DNA from: Sergeia podlipaevii
Taxonomy: Eukaryota > Euglenozoa > Kinetoplastea > Trypanosomatida > Trypanosomatidae
DNA: 58,103 nucleotides
Direction of reading: 5' to 3'
NCBI GenBank assembly: GCA_030849805.1
Contig: JASANZ010002161.1
Span: 1 to 58,103 of the forward strand
A model generated the notes under the pieces. It had not been told where the DNA came from and did not search any database. It was given only the letters and a program-made list of their open reading frames with translations. A program made the translations under genes and the position numbers. Shown here in pieces: positions 21,401 to 30,743 of the stretch (the first letter of the stretch is position 1; every line of letters begins with the position of its first letter).

Positions 21401-24400
21401 CGCGCTTGCGCTGCCTAATCGTATCTGCACCACCGCCACCCCCGCCTTTCGACTGTGAATCAACGTTACGGTTTGCGCGGCCGCCACTACCACCGCTGGG
21501 GGAAGTGATAACAGCGTCCGCAATATAATGGCAGAGGAGCTGTTCAGCAAAAAACGATGCGGTTGACTTGAGCTGCAACTGCCCTGTCGTGCACGCTGGG
21601 GATGTGTAGCGGCTGCGCTTGGCACGCTCACGGGCCCTGTGAGCCAGAAAGAGCAGCCGTGCCTTCAGACGGTCTGAGATGGCCTCTGTGAGCACTTCCA
21701 TCTGTACGCACTCCCGCGAGCTCACCGGCTCGCTGCGGGACTCCGCGCATCCAGTGAGACCCTTCCCCTTGAGCTGTGCATAGTTCATCTCAGAGTGCAT
21801 CATGCTCACGTCAAGCGTGCGCATCGTAAAGGTTCCATTGTAGATCAAGTTGAGGCGATGCGTGGCAGCTCGCTCGTCGGCATCGCCCTTGGCTGTCCCT
21901 GAAGTTTGCGGGTTCACGCTAGCACTTTCTGTAACAATAAACACTGTCGACCCTTGTCGTGAAAGCTGCTCAGTAGATGCCCTGCTAAGCATAGGCTGAG
22001 AGGAACGTGTCCGTATCGTGTGCAGTAGACTCGGAAACAGCTTCAGACGCATAACGTCCATTTCTCCAATGAACTGCAGCTGCATGCTGCGGTCTCTACT
22101 GCGCTGTGGGGTCATAACAAAAAAGTTTGCTGATGTGCTGAGGAGCTCCAGCATCGTAGCCGCCTTGGGAGGGTCGACCACCACGCGCCGCCCCTCCCTG
22201 CGAGAGTTCAAGAGAGCCAGCTTGAAGTGCCGCAACAGCCCTTTTCCTTGCACTGTGCGGCCACGGTCAAAGCCACTGAAGGTGCCGCTGGCAGCACCAG
22301 CACCACCACGTCCAAAGGCATAAGAAGAGGTGCGACCCCCAGCACTGAGCACATTCGACGACTGCCGCTGCAGAAGCTGCATGGAGGGGGATGGTGTGAT
22401 GACTGCGAATGATCCGCTACCACCGCGGTCACCCGCTGCAGCAGCGCCTCCAGACTTAAAGGCAGACAAGAAGTCTAGCGTAGATAGCTTCGCCTGGATC
22501 GAGTACTTGACGTCCATCACGAGGGAGTGAAGGGAACTCAGATAGTCAAAGAAATCTCGCACGAGATGCACCTCAACGGTGTCAATGCGAACGATGCAGA
22601 CACCACCGTCGGTCCCCCTCACCGTATCCCGCTTTCCCCTACCCTGCACAGCCGCCATATATGCCACTGCAATCGTGTCTTTAGACTCCTGGTACAACAA
22701 GTTGGGCACCTTTACGTTCATGTTGCCTTCGCGAGGGAGAGGCTCGTATTCAATCTGAGTGAGCAGCGCTAGCGTTGACACGCGCAAGGAAGCACATAAC
22801 TTCTTGGACTCCTGCGTGGGAGCTTCAACTCCCGTTGGTGGTGTGTTCTCACTCATCACAAACTGGAGCCCTCGCACACACAGGTGAGAGCAATACGTGC
22901 CCATGCCGCCGGAGCCCCGAGGATACTGGTTCTCATCCGGCACGGGAAGCCCCGTGAGTACACGCAGCTCCACACTGGGAACAATGGCGCTTACGATACG
23001 ATCCTCCCAGAGCCATCGCTTCTGTTGTGTGCGCACGCGACTCTTCTTGGTGCTCTGCTCCGCCCGAAACCCGGCAGCTGTACGTGTAGGAGATGACATG
23101 CTACCCGTCGTACATTCATTGTCGTCCACCACCTCCGACTGCAGGTTCTCCTCCTTCTGCTTCTCTTTCTCCTCACGCTTGGCGGCGTCGGCAGCGGCCT
23201 TCACAGTAACATCACTAAACACCGTGAGAGCCGCAGCGGCAAGCAGTGCGGCTTCCTTCGTGACAAGTATCCGCATCGGGTCGATCATCTCCGCGTGAAT
23301 ATGCTTCGACGTGGTGCCGGTGCGGGAGCGCTCTCTGTTATCCGCTGGACGCATTGCCCACTCGAACAACGACGCCGCGGTATCACCGTTCTCCTCGCCA
23401 TCGCTGCTGGACATCTCACGCAGAAGCGCGTTCTCAGGAGCTTCATCAGGGGCAGTGTAAAGCATAAAACCTGGAGCTGGGAGCGGTGCGCCGAAGTGAA
23501 CGTGCTTGGGGAAGAATGAAGGAGAAGACATACCGCTGGCGTCGATGCGAGAGAGAGGAATGTAGTCCAGCTGCGTCACTCCCTCTGACCCTCGTTGCGC
23601 CTTGAAGAAGACCCTATAAAAGCGATGCAATTGCAGAGCCTCAGAAACTTTGGGCATGGTGGAGGCAGACGCGCCAGCAGAAGTGGGGGCCATGCCGCCT
23701 CTCCCGTTGCCCTGCGACCGCGTGGAAGGAGTTTCGGGGCGTAAGCTGTCCGTCATCTTCCTTTCACCAACGCCCTTGACTTGCCCTTGCTGTTGAACGT
23801 CCCCAAGAGACCCAGTTTTCTCGCTGGCGTCCGCTTTGGGCGGCGGCTGAGACGTAAATCCTCCAAACGACGCATCGCCATTCAGATTGTCAGTCTCACT
23901 TGGATAAGAGAAGCTGCTACCCTCCACAAAATCGGAAAAATCGGATGCAGAAAGACACGTTGCAAAGTTATTGGAACCCGACGCCTCGCCACCGTTCACA
24001 GTGCCCAGCGTATCCTGCGCCCCGTAGCTGTAAGCGCCGCCGCCACTGCTTTGGTCTGCCTTGTGCAAATCGGCAGGGTCACTGCCGCTGGAGACCACAT
24101 CGTCTGTGCTACGGTCGCTCATCCCTCTCACCGTCCCCCGCTCATGCAATGCGGTTGGCATCATGGAGTCCTTTAAAGGTACAAAACCGTTCTGCTCACT
24201 GCCGGTGGCTGAGTGGCGCGAGTTGCCCAGTGCCACGTCACCTCCAAGCAGATCCATGGTTGTACGAATACGTAGCGAGTCATCGAGGCTGGACGGAGCA
24301 GACGCCACAACACGGTGGCCCTCCCTTTCGTGAAATGGCCCATTAAGGGCAGCGGGGACGCCCACATACTCGAGTGTGCTGTGAGCGGCGGCAGGCGAGC

Positions 24401-27400
24401 TCACACGATTTGCTCGTGGCTGCGTCCGTGGAGCATCCCGAGTCGCCGTGGTGACGGAACTGAAGCCATCTGGCGAGCCCATCTGCCCGTCGCCTGCCAG
24501 GGGTCCGCCGAGCGCAGAATCGCTTTCGTCGTCGTCGTAAACGGCGGTGGTGCTGCCCGAGTGAAAATTGAATCCAATAAGATCCTCATAATCGTTCTCA
24601 ATGGCAAACTTGCGCTGCTTGTGAAAGTGGCTCTCAAGGGAGCCATCAAACGGGTAAGCGGTGTAGTGTCGCATACATAGCGACGTCTGGATACTGAACA
24701 CTTCCAGGTAGTCGCCGGACGCACTAAGAGGTGTTGAGAGCCCAATAGGGACAAAAGCAGTTGACTTGCGTGTCTTGGGCACCAGCGCGCGCACAGCGAG
24801 GTTGCGCACTGCAATACTCGTGCGCTTGTTGGAGTTACCGTCGTTCAGCGTAGAGTCGGCCAGACTTACACCGCTAGGAAGCTCCAGCATCACGACGCCC
24901 TCGTCGCGGATCTTCACCGAGCCACTGATAGGGCCAACCGCAATAAAGGTAAAGAAAAGCCCATAGTCCTTGGAATCGTCTTCCGCTTTTCTGCACGCCT
25001 CCATAAATTCGGCAAAGCCGACCGCCACATCGTACGGCACTTCATCCGCGAATCCGTTTGTTTTTGGGACACTGTCCTTGTTGTCGTCATCGCTGTCATC
25101 ATCATCCGAGTTTCCACCTAAGCGGAAGAACACATTTCTACGGCGGCGCGGCTTTACGTTGCTGTTGGTGGCATCATAAGCATCATAAGACGCAGACAAC
25201 GCAGCGACAGGCTCCGCAGAATCTCTGCCCTCCACTACACTTGGTGTTCCTGCTCCTGCAGGTGCTTCTGCCTCTGCATCTTCACGTGGCTTACCGCCAC
25301 TAGCACCGCTATCAGACATGCTGGCGGGAATACGACTGTGTAGCCCGTCTTCCTGTTGCAGCTGCTGCGTTAGACTTTGGCGCTGCTGCTGATACTCTCG
25401 TATCTGCCGACTCCGCAACTCCATCTCCGCTCTACGTGCGGGACCCTTAATGATCTGCTCCGCCGCTAGCTCTGCCACTGTACGAGCCTCCTGCACTACA
25501 GCCACCATCGCCGCGTCATCCATGCGTAGCTGTTCTAACAGACCAATGACAGTCTGTGCAAGCTCCATCAATCTCTCTGTTGTAACATCAAAGGACACAC
25601 CGGCACAGTTAACATCGATGGAGTCGTGCACTTTAGGCTTGAGCGGCATGCAACCAAAGTGCTTGATCATCCCCACCGATATATCCCCAATGCATATGTA
25701 GGAAGACTCAGCGCCTATATCTGCACTGGCAGTAATAGGGTTGAGGAAGCGCAGCGTCACGGGTGAAAGCGTTATGGCGGTGTCCGTGACAGCGAACTGC
25801 TTCACATATGTGAAAGATAGGAGGCCAGTAGACAAGTTCACTCCAGGGTATCCAGGCTGCGGTCCTATCGTCGCCGTAGCGCTGATGTTCACAAGACGCA
25901 CTGTAACACAAAGCTCAAGATCATTGCCCGCAGGCTCCCCGCGCTCCTGGTAATGCTTGAACTCACTCCGCTTGTTTTGGTTCGTTGTCGCGTGGGACTG
26001 AAGTTTGGCAAGCAGCCAGAAGAGCTCATCGGGGCGAATGACCATAATGTGATCGAGAAAGATGTTGTGGAACACGTTGATAAGGGCCAAGATGTGTGGC
26101 GCCATGAGCTCTCCTCTCACATTTACAAACTCAATGTCAAGATCAAAGTAGTTGCGGTACCGCGTGCGACCTGTCACTTCCATCAAGTTATCACGTGGCT
26201 GAGGAACGGCTTGGTTGGGAACGAGAGAGCAGAACCGTCCGTTCACCTCTGCGCCGTCACTCGTCGCCCACGGCACGTCCTGGGGCACCAACCCATAGAG
26301 AGGATGTGTCCTTGGCAGCGAGAGATAGACACGAATGTCCTTACCAGACACGCTCAGTGGACGCACAATCTCGTTCTCGTAGCTCAGCTGGTACTGGTCA
26401 CCTGGCAGCACAACGTTGAAGCTCGCCGACTGCAACTTCAGCGTGGCAAATATATTCTGCGACATATCGTTTGGATCCTCTGAGAAAATCACATTTTTGT
26501 CGTTGGCACTAATGTTAAAAGTGAAGCCACCATCGAGAAACACCTCCATACGCTTCACATTGGGAATGCAGTCCCGCACGCAGCGCTCATAAGTATTGTA
26601 CATTTCCGTCGTGAGGGGCACGTTGTGGTAGGTGTTTGCCGAGAACTGCCAGTCATTAATCAGATCAAGAAAGAAGTCTACGTAGCTCATCGCAAAGAAC
26701 AGCTCGCCCCCAGTGATTTTGGGCATAAAATTCCATAGCTTCCGCCCATTCCACAGAATGTCGTCCTGTCTATCGATGAACAACTGAATCGCCTCTGCCT
26801 TCACAAAAATAGTATCACAGTCAAGAATCGCGTTTGCCATGACGGTGACATCGCGGCTGATAAAAAGGGCTTCGTAGTTCTGCTTTATCTCGTTGGGCAT
26901 CAAAAACACACCCGGCTGGATGAGCTGTGAGCCCGCTCCAATGGTACCACTAATTAGGCCCTTCTTGTGTGAATCCTCAATGCCAAATGGTGGAGAGGGG
27001 GTGATGGCGCGACGCTTGAAAGGTATCACTACACGCGTCTCACGCATGAACTCTACGAAGAACTCAATGCCGCCGTTCGGCCTTGGCTCGCCAATCACAA
27101 ACTCAAGCGCGGCTAACGGACGATAGTTGGGGGGTAGAAAGAAGAGGAATAGCTGGGATCGGCAGTACTCAAGCCAGGGACCGTAGCAAATCTTGGGAGA
27201 ATCAAGCAGCACCTCTACACCCGTCTTGGGCACCGTTTTACGTGCAACCTCCTCTCCAGCGTACACGTTAGGCGTATCCTTGTAGATTACCAAGTGAATA
27301 TTACCGTTGTCTTGTCCGTCCATCAGAATGCCAAAGTCACGAATCAGATCAGAGGAAAGATGATCCGCAATGTAACTCTTCTCCTGGCCAACTACTTTGC

Positions 27401-28883
27401 GTGCAGTGCTGCCGAACATGAGCTCAGCGCGGTCACGCAGCGATGGGTTGCGCATCACTTGGTTCTCTGTCAGTTTGCTATTCATCTGTGCCATGCGCAT
27501 GTCCACACGCTGCAGAGTCAATTCAGTCACGGTGCGGTACAAGTCTACCTTCTGGCAGCCATCACGAGTTAAAAAAATGCGGCCTTCGCCACGGTGAAAC
27601 GAGATGTGTAAGAAGTAGGGATGATTGCTGCCGGCACCGCCAATGTCTATGGTAGAAGAAAAGAACTCCAGCTCGACTGCCTCAACAAAAGCAAAGAAGC
27701 GCTGCGTGAGGCTCTTGTTGTGGAGATTGTGCTTCTGCATCTTGCGAGCCCCGTCGAGCTTCTCGTCCTCTCGTTCTGCGGCGCTCACCGCGTTGTTTTC
27801 TACACGATTCCCAGCGTGTGCCTCAGCGTCATCGAGGTGGACGTGCGACGCGGCTGCCGCTGCTGCTGCTGCTTTCTTTTGTTTGTACTTGTGAAACAGT
27901 TTCTGAGTAGTGGGCACACTCCCGCTTGCCTGCCTCTCTCGCTCTTCTCGAAGTTTGCGCGCTGCTGTTTCTGGATCAACCGTCAAATCATTATATTTAC
28001 CTGTTGCATTAAACAAACAAAAACGCATACCGTTCAAGTGTACCTGCGAGCGACCGGGACGATTGCGGATATGAACATCCTTTACATCGAACGCCTTAAT
28101 CACTTCATCCCCTTCGCCAATGTTCACCGCTGCAGTCATCGTGGCAGCGTTGGCGTTGTCGCCGCCAATCCCCGTGCCATCTGTCTTACCCTTGGCGCCA
28201 GTGCCACTAGTAGTCGCGTTGTTCATGGCATTGCTGTCGCCCATTGTCATCGTGCTCGTGCCTGTCTTACCCTCAAAAGAATAAAAGTTATTCAGCATGC
28301 TGCCATCTAAAAGTATATTTGTTGGTGCAGGCTCCTGCTCAGCATCAGCTGAGTTCCGACTCGTTGCCACCGCCTCCTCATCGCTATTATCGTTGTCAAG
28401 AGAGCCAGCGGATGGCCCAAAATCTAATTGCACAAGCAACTTGCGCTTCTCCGTCTCTACACCTACGATGGTTCCCTTGACGTATTTAAGATTGATAGGT
28501 ACGCGACACCGCATGCCAATTAGCGAGTCGCTCACCATGTACTCATGCACGTGAGTCCAGTTGGGGTGGCTGATCCATCCACCCCAGAAAGCAAAGGTGT
28601 AGTACCCATCCACGATTCTAAGTGAAATGTTTTCATCTTGAAAGTATACATCCTGAAAGAAGACACGCGCCTGCAGAGGAGACAAGTGGAACCCTCCAAT
28701 ATAAAAAACTGTCTGCTTGGGTAGCACCAAGTACCGCATCACAAATGTTACGAACAATCCAGCACTCCGACTGAGGTACAACATGAGAGTCAGGCAACAT
28801 ACAAATAAAAATACAACCGAAAAGAGAAACTTGAGGAAAGTCCCCGTTTCAAAGCCCCCTGACCCAGCATCATCAACTGCCAT
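15498..28883 (-). CDS. Giant bridge-like lipid transfer protein (Csf1/Tweek/BLTP1 type)
   Basis: 4461 residues from the ATG at 28883; 49 upstream in-frame codons reach only a GTG and are UTR-like, so they were excluded. A single membrane span (~16-38) is followed at 60-79 by FYIGGFHLSPLQARVFFQDV, the motif at the start of Csf1/BLTP1 proteins after their ER anchor. Further family-like segments lie near 585-620 (RETRVVIPFKR) and 719-746 (GGELFFAMSYVDFFLDL), and the C-terminus has SVNMEVILNWLG...DPLEKIV. Length is between yeast Csf1 (~2960) and human BLTP1 (~5000). These proteins form long beta-rich hydrophobic grooves moving lipids between the ER and other membranes. Large low-complexity insertions occupy ~1190-1270 and ~1400-1750, with an Ala8 run near 337. 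A coiled coil lies near 3040-3110 and a 17-residue duplication near 2593-2627. Cargo and contact site unknown. Confidence 0.85.
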   Translation of the reverse strand: MAVDDAGSGGFETGTFLKFLFSVVFLFVCCLTLMLYLSRSAGLFVTFVMRYLVLPKQTVFYIGGFHLSPLQARVFFQDVYFQDENISLRIVDGYYTFAFWGGWISHPNWTHVHEYMVSDSLIGMRCRVPINLKYVKGTIVGVETEKRKLLVQLDFGPSAGSLDNDNSDEEAVATSRNSADAEQEPAPTNILLDGSMLNNFYSFEGKTGTSTMTMGDSNAMNNATTSGTGAKGKTDGTGIGGDNANAATMTAAVNIGEGDEVIKAFDVKDVHIRNRPGRSQVHLNGMRFCLFNATGKYNDLTVDPETAARKLREERERQASGSVPTTQKLFHKYKQKKAAAAAAAASHVHLDDAEAHAGNRVENNAVSAAEREDEKLDGARKMQKHNLHNKSLTQRFFAFVEAVELEFFSSTIDIGGAGSNHPYFLHISFHRGEGRIFLTRDGCQKVDLYRTVTELTLQRVDMRMAQMNSKLTENQVMRNPSLRDRAELMFGSTARKVVGQEKSYIADHLSSDLIRDFGILMDGQDNGNIHLVIYKDTPNVYAGEEVARKTVPKTGVEVLLDSPKICYGPWLEYCRSQLFLFFLPPNYRPLAALEFVIGEPRPNGGIEFFVEFMRETRVVIPFKRRAITPSPPFGIEDSHKKGLISGTIGAGSQLIQPGVFLMPNEIKQNYEALFISRDVTVMANAILDCDTIFVKAEAIQLFIDRQDDILWNGRKLWNFMPKITGGELFFAMSYVDFFLDLINDWQFSANTYHNVPLTTEMYNTYERCVRDCIPNVKRMEVFLDGGFTFNISANDKNVIFSEDPNDMSQNIFATLKLQSASFNVVLPGDQYQLSYENEIVRPLSVSGKDIRVYLSLPRTHPLYGLVPQDVPWATSDGAEVNGRFCSLVPNQAVPQPRDNLMEVTGRTRYRNYFDLDIEFVNVRGELMAPHILALINVFHNIFLDHIMVIRPDELFWLLAKLQSHATTNQNKRSEFKHYQERGEPAGNDLELCVTVRLVNISATATIGPQPGYPGVNLSTGLLSFTYVKQFAVTDTAITLSPVTLRFLNPITASADIGAESSYICIGDISVGMIKHFGCMPLKPKVHDSIDVNCAGVSFDVTTERLMELAQTVIGLLEQLRMDDAAMVAVVQEARTVAELAAEQIIKGPARRAEMELRSRQIREYQQQRQSLTQQLQQEDGLHSRIPASMSDSGASGGKPREDAEAEAPAGAGTPSVVEGRDSAEPVAALSASYDAYDATNSNVKPRRRRNVFFRLGGNSDDDDSDDDNKDSVPKTNGFADEVPYDVAVGFAEFMEACRKAEDDSKDYGLFFTFIAVGPISGSVKIRDEGVVMLELPSGVSLADSTLNDGNSNKRTSIAVRNLAVRALVPKTRKSTAFVPIGLSTPLSASGDYLEVFSIQTSLCMRHYTAYPFDGSLESHFHKQRKFAIENDYEDLIGFNFHSGSTTAVYDDDESDSALGGPLAGDGQMGSPDGFSSVTTATRDAPRTQPRANRVSSPAAAHSTLEYVGVPAALNGPFHEREGHRVVASAPSSLDDSLRIRTTMDLLGGDVALGNSRHSATGSEQNGFVPLKDSMMPTALHERGTVRGMSDRSTDDVVSSGSDPADLHKADQSSGGGAYSYGAQDTLGTVNGGEASGSNNFATCLSASDFSDFVEGSSFSYPSETDNLNGDASFGGFTSQPPPKADASEKTGSLGDVQQQGQVKGVGERKMTDSLRPETPSTRSQGNGRGGMAPTSAGASASTMPKVSEALQLHRFYRVFFKAQRGSEGVTQLDYIPLSRIDASGMSSPSFFPKHVHFGAPLPAPGFMLYTAPDEAPENALLREMSSSDGEENGDTAASLFEWAMRPADNRERSRTGTTSKHIHAEMIDPMRILVTKEAALLAAAALTVFSDVTVKAAADAAKREEKEKQKEENLQSEVVDDNECTTGSMSSPTRTAAGFRAEQSTKKSRVRTQQKRWLWEDRIVSAIVPSVELRVLTGLPVPDENQYPRGSGGMGTYCSHLCVRGLQFVMSENTPPTGVEAPTQESKKLCASLRVSTLALLTQIEYEPLPREGNMNVKVPNLLYQESKDTIAVAYMAAVQGRGKRDTVRGTDGGVCIVRIDTVEVHLVRDFFDYLSSLHSLVMDVKYSIQAKLSTLDFLSAFKSGGAAAAGDRGGSGSFAVITPSPSMQLLQRQSSNVLSAGGRTSSYAFGRGGAGAASGTFSGFDRGRTVQGKGLLRHFKLALLNSRREGRRVVVDPPKAATMLELLSTSANFFVMTPQRSRDRSMQLQFIGEMDVMRLKLFPSLLHTIRTRSSQPMLSRASTEQLSRQGSTVFIVTESASVNPQTSGTAKGDADERAATHRLNLIYNGTFTMRTLDVSMMHSEMNYAQLKGKGLTGCAESRSEPVSSRECVQMEVLTEAISDRLKARLLFLAHRARERAKRSRYTSPACTTGQLQLKSTASFFAEQLLCHYIADAVITSPSGGSGGRANRNVDSQSKGGGGGGADTIRQRKRESQVLVAVIDDIAVAAQFTTQHDINGEQANVEVMVNKILIKSPYRPQAVETIHPQAHQFMDAWRKAIKTVSGSVKRRSDTQWRRPPSQSSGSPLVRQDASTLLGVSGGADGAPTSSSTLSGVSGGADGAPTSSFILDAPMLERNRALVLSVQACNIETTICLPQNIQQKFLLPKLSVFVQHSSNGRLSLKVHAHPFTITCKSPFPETYHVTLPDMYILYAQDTIKQTGSIMIETVAITVTPLFVNHLLCSYKKVSSEIVAVLSKHAPLDVSGYEDGDALSPSSMTAGHTEKLSTFDSSPLTLPQSYLADNGSFNSVKAIPAASAKLNKRRGFLLLLKGLRFSYLTSMTNLRFSIKRLNATADTSEAGSRKTLDWVVNVMSAQVALVDRDDHDQMTATVNNMRQSSIIASQVRRDTMMHTVKTTTAEHSTSIHSYTPGAARTAVAAEKDDTQHCCHHELATQVRSSHPLSGFIWGSAELSLTISSGKTARNEAEGSLTNTSFNAYSPELQKALLDKLGHSSSQWKLKIHTPLVILRVGLDELLKQCIKETQHDIGHMKSMALEERKRFEKHLRQHKSFQKMKREQKSYEATVKRAEKEQKDQLRRMTEQVAYDVSQRRGGITLNSSAMDTLASCFNVIIEHMVTATVTDFLIVLPFGDAAYRSLLEDLPGAYSCGKVERHIHTQNCLNRRHFIPTLAIKAKVDDISLLCNYKSVHSLLANNDVRTPAVPRRGITAISQGPFIPSAGNTSSAKESNWYTKLCGKLVASNMNAFFTDGSPISPDLDVVELVDLTCILGGLGSLTSYSSEERRRSRNNVYVKALECPFLIQQEMEHTNVSVVVDLSGPLVQLSSRAVSIISELSKEMSDASLDGQLHPHRAANNHRAAHVDPATNVDRAGTPAQSGVKKKLQQQDGTDRNYGETTTSRSPSLPWPTLRVDVNGRLEAGRVRVYSSAQPGEAANDGGSIRRASDSTRKFGPKRTVGFSTGGGAAGGSTTSPRSMNAPSSFALHENSLTCILEFPLPSVTLGLMSTSSGDPTGEDVTAVRVEVVAGVIQLSPSITALAREIEQCANIYNGSQMEGRRRILLVVQDMERDAAALNLPLHCALVDVLLPMPRAYAAALSRERMRNAIHIHRGPTPMSSGLAKSRTEQRRGVPDAAHGQGYDDDGSSATGKKIKNRAFVCILVSLKKFRLVMNTEPIASTAFTVFIDDGGSVDLLIKQFRHRHLSKHFINCHPTRTITINLIRLRAECQTKLEVKSLEIFLPECEVVYSEREGAIGHIATLSACFPFNVEGTEPNVTLRIQHLSQCFTVFQLWIATLGDTLASVKNLFARGTPADLALHNITRNPLVQRIKKEKERQRSSVTAAESNDDSRLLVTLYVTQGLCQVDMGSGNAHQLLFGCGRLALERFARVDNSTSYLLLCHISNVAVRSEGVLSGTAGITNTRIKGFFIHNARDALIFRRSDDKRTFRGVTQVDRVYVAFKERQLKDIVECKVGSLCWNAMDGVGEEDYSTTKLEVVLSKGTLGVTPSTVPAFLTFLRGISTIVADQKRIAMEKLKDRIHLRKTLSVFAEQMHRRSNHAAPAVTLESAKLQRQQSAPSIHSWRGSQVSSPFSSPDAPLELDANPLPRWSSPSASPLSNVNTTAAKQQDAAVLSGSTSGVFHMGSGFIPFMGTQLTRIPCGQLAISINSTTLLLGAISSGVASTGCVVASFPRFQLSYAECPCDGYTSIKKVLLLETENVELYRPGNTRVVIMGFKGVNTLDFFSQQALGTPDVGFSLTLTQTNPWTGNPRFKDFEEMILLVRSFTDKHNADVFQQFGKLDSDFFASSTGIPDSLKHARTSSAMLTLDFDSIRNRQETMLFSTSISERCGETPPYTEVMEEQAKEAAADPRVLRAIKPTKFSPQLRFGGDVSVNMEVILNWLGVTEKMLPNVINAQVCDPLEKIVAAVADLASEREKGDRRSSKEKT
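21003..21104. repeat. 51-bp tandem duplication inside the lipid-transfer gene
   Basis: Two near-identical in-frame copies encode TLLGVSGGADGAPTSS and TLSGVSGGADGAPTSS. The copies differ at only a few bases, so the duplication is recent. It sits in a predicted disordered loop. Confidence 0.88.
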
Positions 28884-28888
28884 CGTCT

Positions 28889-28890
28889 CT
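28889..28890 (-). promoter_or_regulatory. Predicted trans-splice acceptor AG, giant lipid-transfer gene
   Basis: The sense strand has T6CT7 followed by more pyrimidine-rich sequence (about 28930-28897), then CACAG five bases before the ATG at 28883. Use of this site would remove the 49-codon upstream extension. Inferred. Confidence 0.45.
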
Positions 28891-30086
28891 GTGTGATGGA
28901 AAGTAAAGTAAAAATTAAAAAAAGAAAAAATGATAGATAATATAAGTAATTTAAACGAAAAATAAGAAAGGGAATCAGTTTGATATATAGAAAATGCAAG
29001 GAAAAAGCAGCAGCAGCAGCAAGCTGTCACCGTAAAGCTACAATCAAATATATTTTGTATAATAAAAAAAGTTGTGGTGTGCCTGAGTGTGTGTATATAT
29101 TTTATAAAGGAAAACCAGAAAGGACGCGATGGTCACAACAAGAACAAGACTAAGTGTTGCTTGTGAGTGTGCTTGTATTCCTAAATCGCGCTGTAACTAG
29201 CAACAGAAGTACCTCAACTCCCACACCTTTCCTTCTCTATAGCAAAATGTAGTCTGTTGAAATGGTATGTGTGAATGGTTTGCCCCTTTATGTTTTGTTA
29301 TACTGCTATTCGTCTAAAGTCAAAATAAAAAATAAAAAAAAAATAGCCTTCTTTTAAATTGTAATTGCAATAATAACAAAAAAAAGATACCCAGCAATAA
29401 AAACAAAAAAAAAAATTTGATTTATCGCTGGGAAGTAGATATATGTCAAAACGGCTCGTTTGAAGCAGTGACACCTTTTGAATTGAAATCTACTTCGTGT
29501 GTAGATACCTAAAGAAAGAATAAACAAAAGGTAGTGGTACCTGATACCTATTTTTAAAAAAAAATTTGAGTACCAATATAATGTTAAAAAAAAAAAAAAC
29601 GAAAACAGAAAGGGAAAGAAAAAAAATGTTTCGTGCGGAAAGAATAGCTGGAGAACCGTCCAATACAAAGCAAAATGAAGGGGGCACACTAACAAGCTTC
29701 TTATACATTGGAGTTAAGCATCTCCTTCTCTCTCCATCAGTGTAACTACAAGTTCTATCTACTATTTTTTTCTCTTCTGAGACAAATATTTGTATTACGA
29801 TTTTTTTTTTTTTAAGTATGCATAGCGCATCATTAATACTGTACAGAGTATTTAATATCGTGGCTTTACACTTTAACCGAAATAGACACCTACAAATTCA
29901 AAACAGCCCCCAAAGAGACGCACAAGACACAGGAGCTTCTCCCATCCCTCAAAAAGAGAAAAAATACGAAGACAGAAGCACAGCAGCAACTGACCCTGGA
30001 GTCTTATCACCCCCGCAGAGAAAAAAAAAAATAATAATAATAATAATCAACTGTATGAAGCAATGCACATGATAACATAACTATTT
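28891..30086. other. Intergenic spacer, 1.2 kb
   Basis: Very AT-rich with homopolymers at 29334-29343, 29406-29416, 29585-29598 and 29801-29813, a TTTTTA(9)TTT block at 29551-29567 and (AAT)n at 30030-30048. Minus-strand frames here are Phe-rich and were rejected. Confidence 0.5.
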
Positions 30087-30743
30087 TTATTCATCATCAT
30101 CAGCATCGCTATCAGAAGATGGTAGTTCAAATCGTGACAGATTCCTCTTTTCATGTGCCACTGCCTTCCGAGCGCGCTCCGCATCCTCCCTCTCGCGCTT
30201 TCCCTCTAGTGTCGAGTAGCGTCTCTTCACTGTCTCCTGGTCTGAGAGCGGGACCAAAGAAGTTGTATCCCGTGGTCGCTTGATGACTCCCTTACGCATG
30301 AGCTGTCCCACCGTCTCCCTCTCACTCACCGTGAAGGCACCACCTCGCTTCTGCACGCTGCTGTAAAAGAGAACGTTGCCGCCCTGCGAAGCCTGAGACC
30401 CTGAGCGAACAATAGAGGCACTGTGCTGAGCAGGCTGGTTCTGAGCAGCAGCGTGTGGAGTCATGCGCGCTGCAGGGATCGTCTCGCTACTTGCGCCGAG
30501 GTTGCTGCTGTGAGCCGTGCTATTACGATTGCCTTGATGGCTCTTATTGTTGTAGTAGTGATGGTTATTGTTATTCATGTGTGCACTACTGCGATGATGA
30601 TGATGCGGCTGAAGAGAGCTCTGTCCCTCCCCGTGTGGTCTGGTACGTGAGTTAGAGACGGTGCGTGTGTTGCCCTGATTGTGTATGGGCCTTTGGTGGT
30701 GGTGCGGGCCACGTCCCCGATCTTGTCTTGTATTTCGCTGCAT
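30087..30743 (-). CDS. Hypothetical His/Asn-rich basic protein
   Basis: 218 residues from the first ATG. The N-terminal 100 residues are low-complexity and rich in His, Asn, Arg, Ser and Gln (HHHHRSSAH; NNNNHHYYNNK). The C-terminal ~75 residues are more ordered: FTVSERETVGQLMRKGVIKRP, then a basic helix KREREDAERARKAVAHEKRN, then an acidic end SSDSDADDDE. This resembles intrinsically disordered RNA-binding or spliceosome-associated proteins, but no family is recognised. The start is uncertain: the strongest pyrimidine tract abuts the ATG and the next AG lies in codon 2. If that AG is used, translation would begin at Met56. Confidence 0.62.
   Translation of the reverse strand: MQRNTRQDRGRGPHHHQRPIHNQGNTRTVSNSRTRPHGEGQSSLQPHHHHRSSAHMNNNNHHYYNNKSHQGNRNSTAHSSNLGASSETIPAARMTPHAAAQNQPAQHSASIVRSGSQASQGGNVLFYSSVQKRGGAFTVSERETVGQLMRKGVIKRPRDTTSLVPLSDQETVKRRYSTLEGKREREDAERARKAVAHEKRNLSRFELPSSDSDADDDE

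Noticed and set aside
25953..26483. 176-codon plus-strand frame
   Set aside because: A shadow of the lipid-transfer gene on the opposite strand; no independent support.
27621..28310. 229-codon plus-strand frame
   Set aside because: Antisense to the lipid-transfer gene, and its composition mirrors that gene's codons. All real genes are on the minus strand.
28884..29030. 49-codon N-terminal extension of the lipid-transfer protein
   Set aside because: Begins with GTG, not ATG; it is Phe/Cys/Leu-rich UTR-like translation, with a good splice acceptor just before the ATG at 28883.
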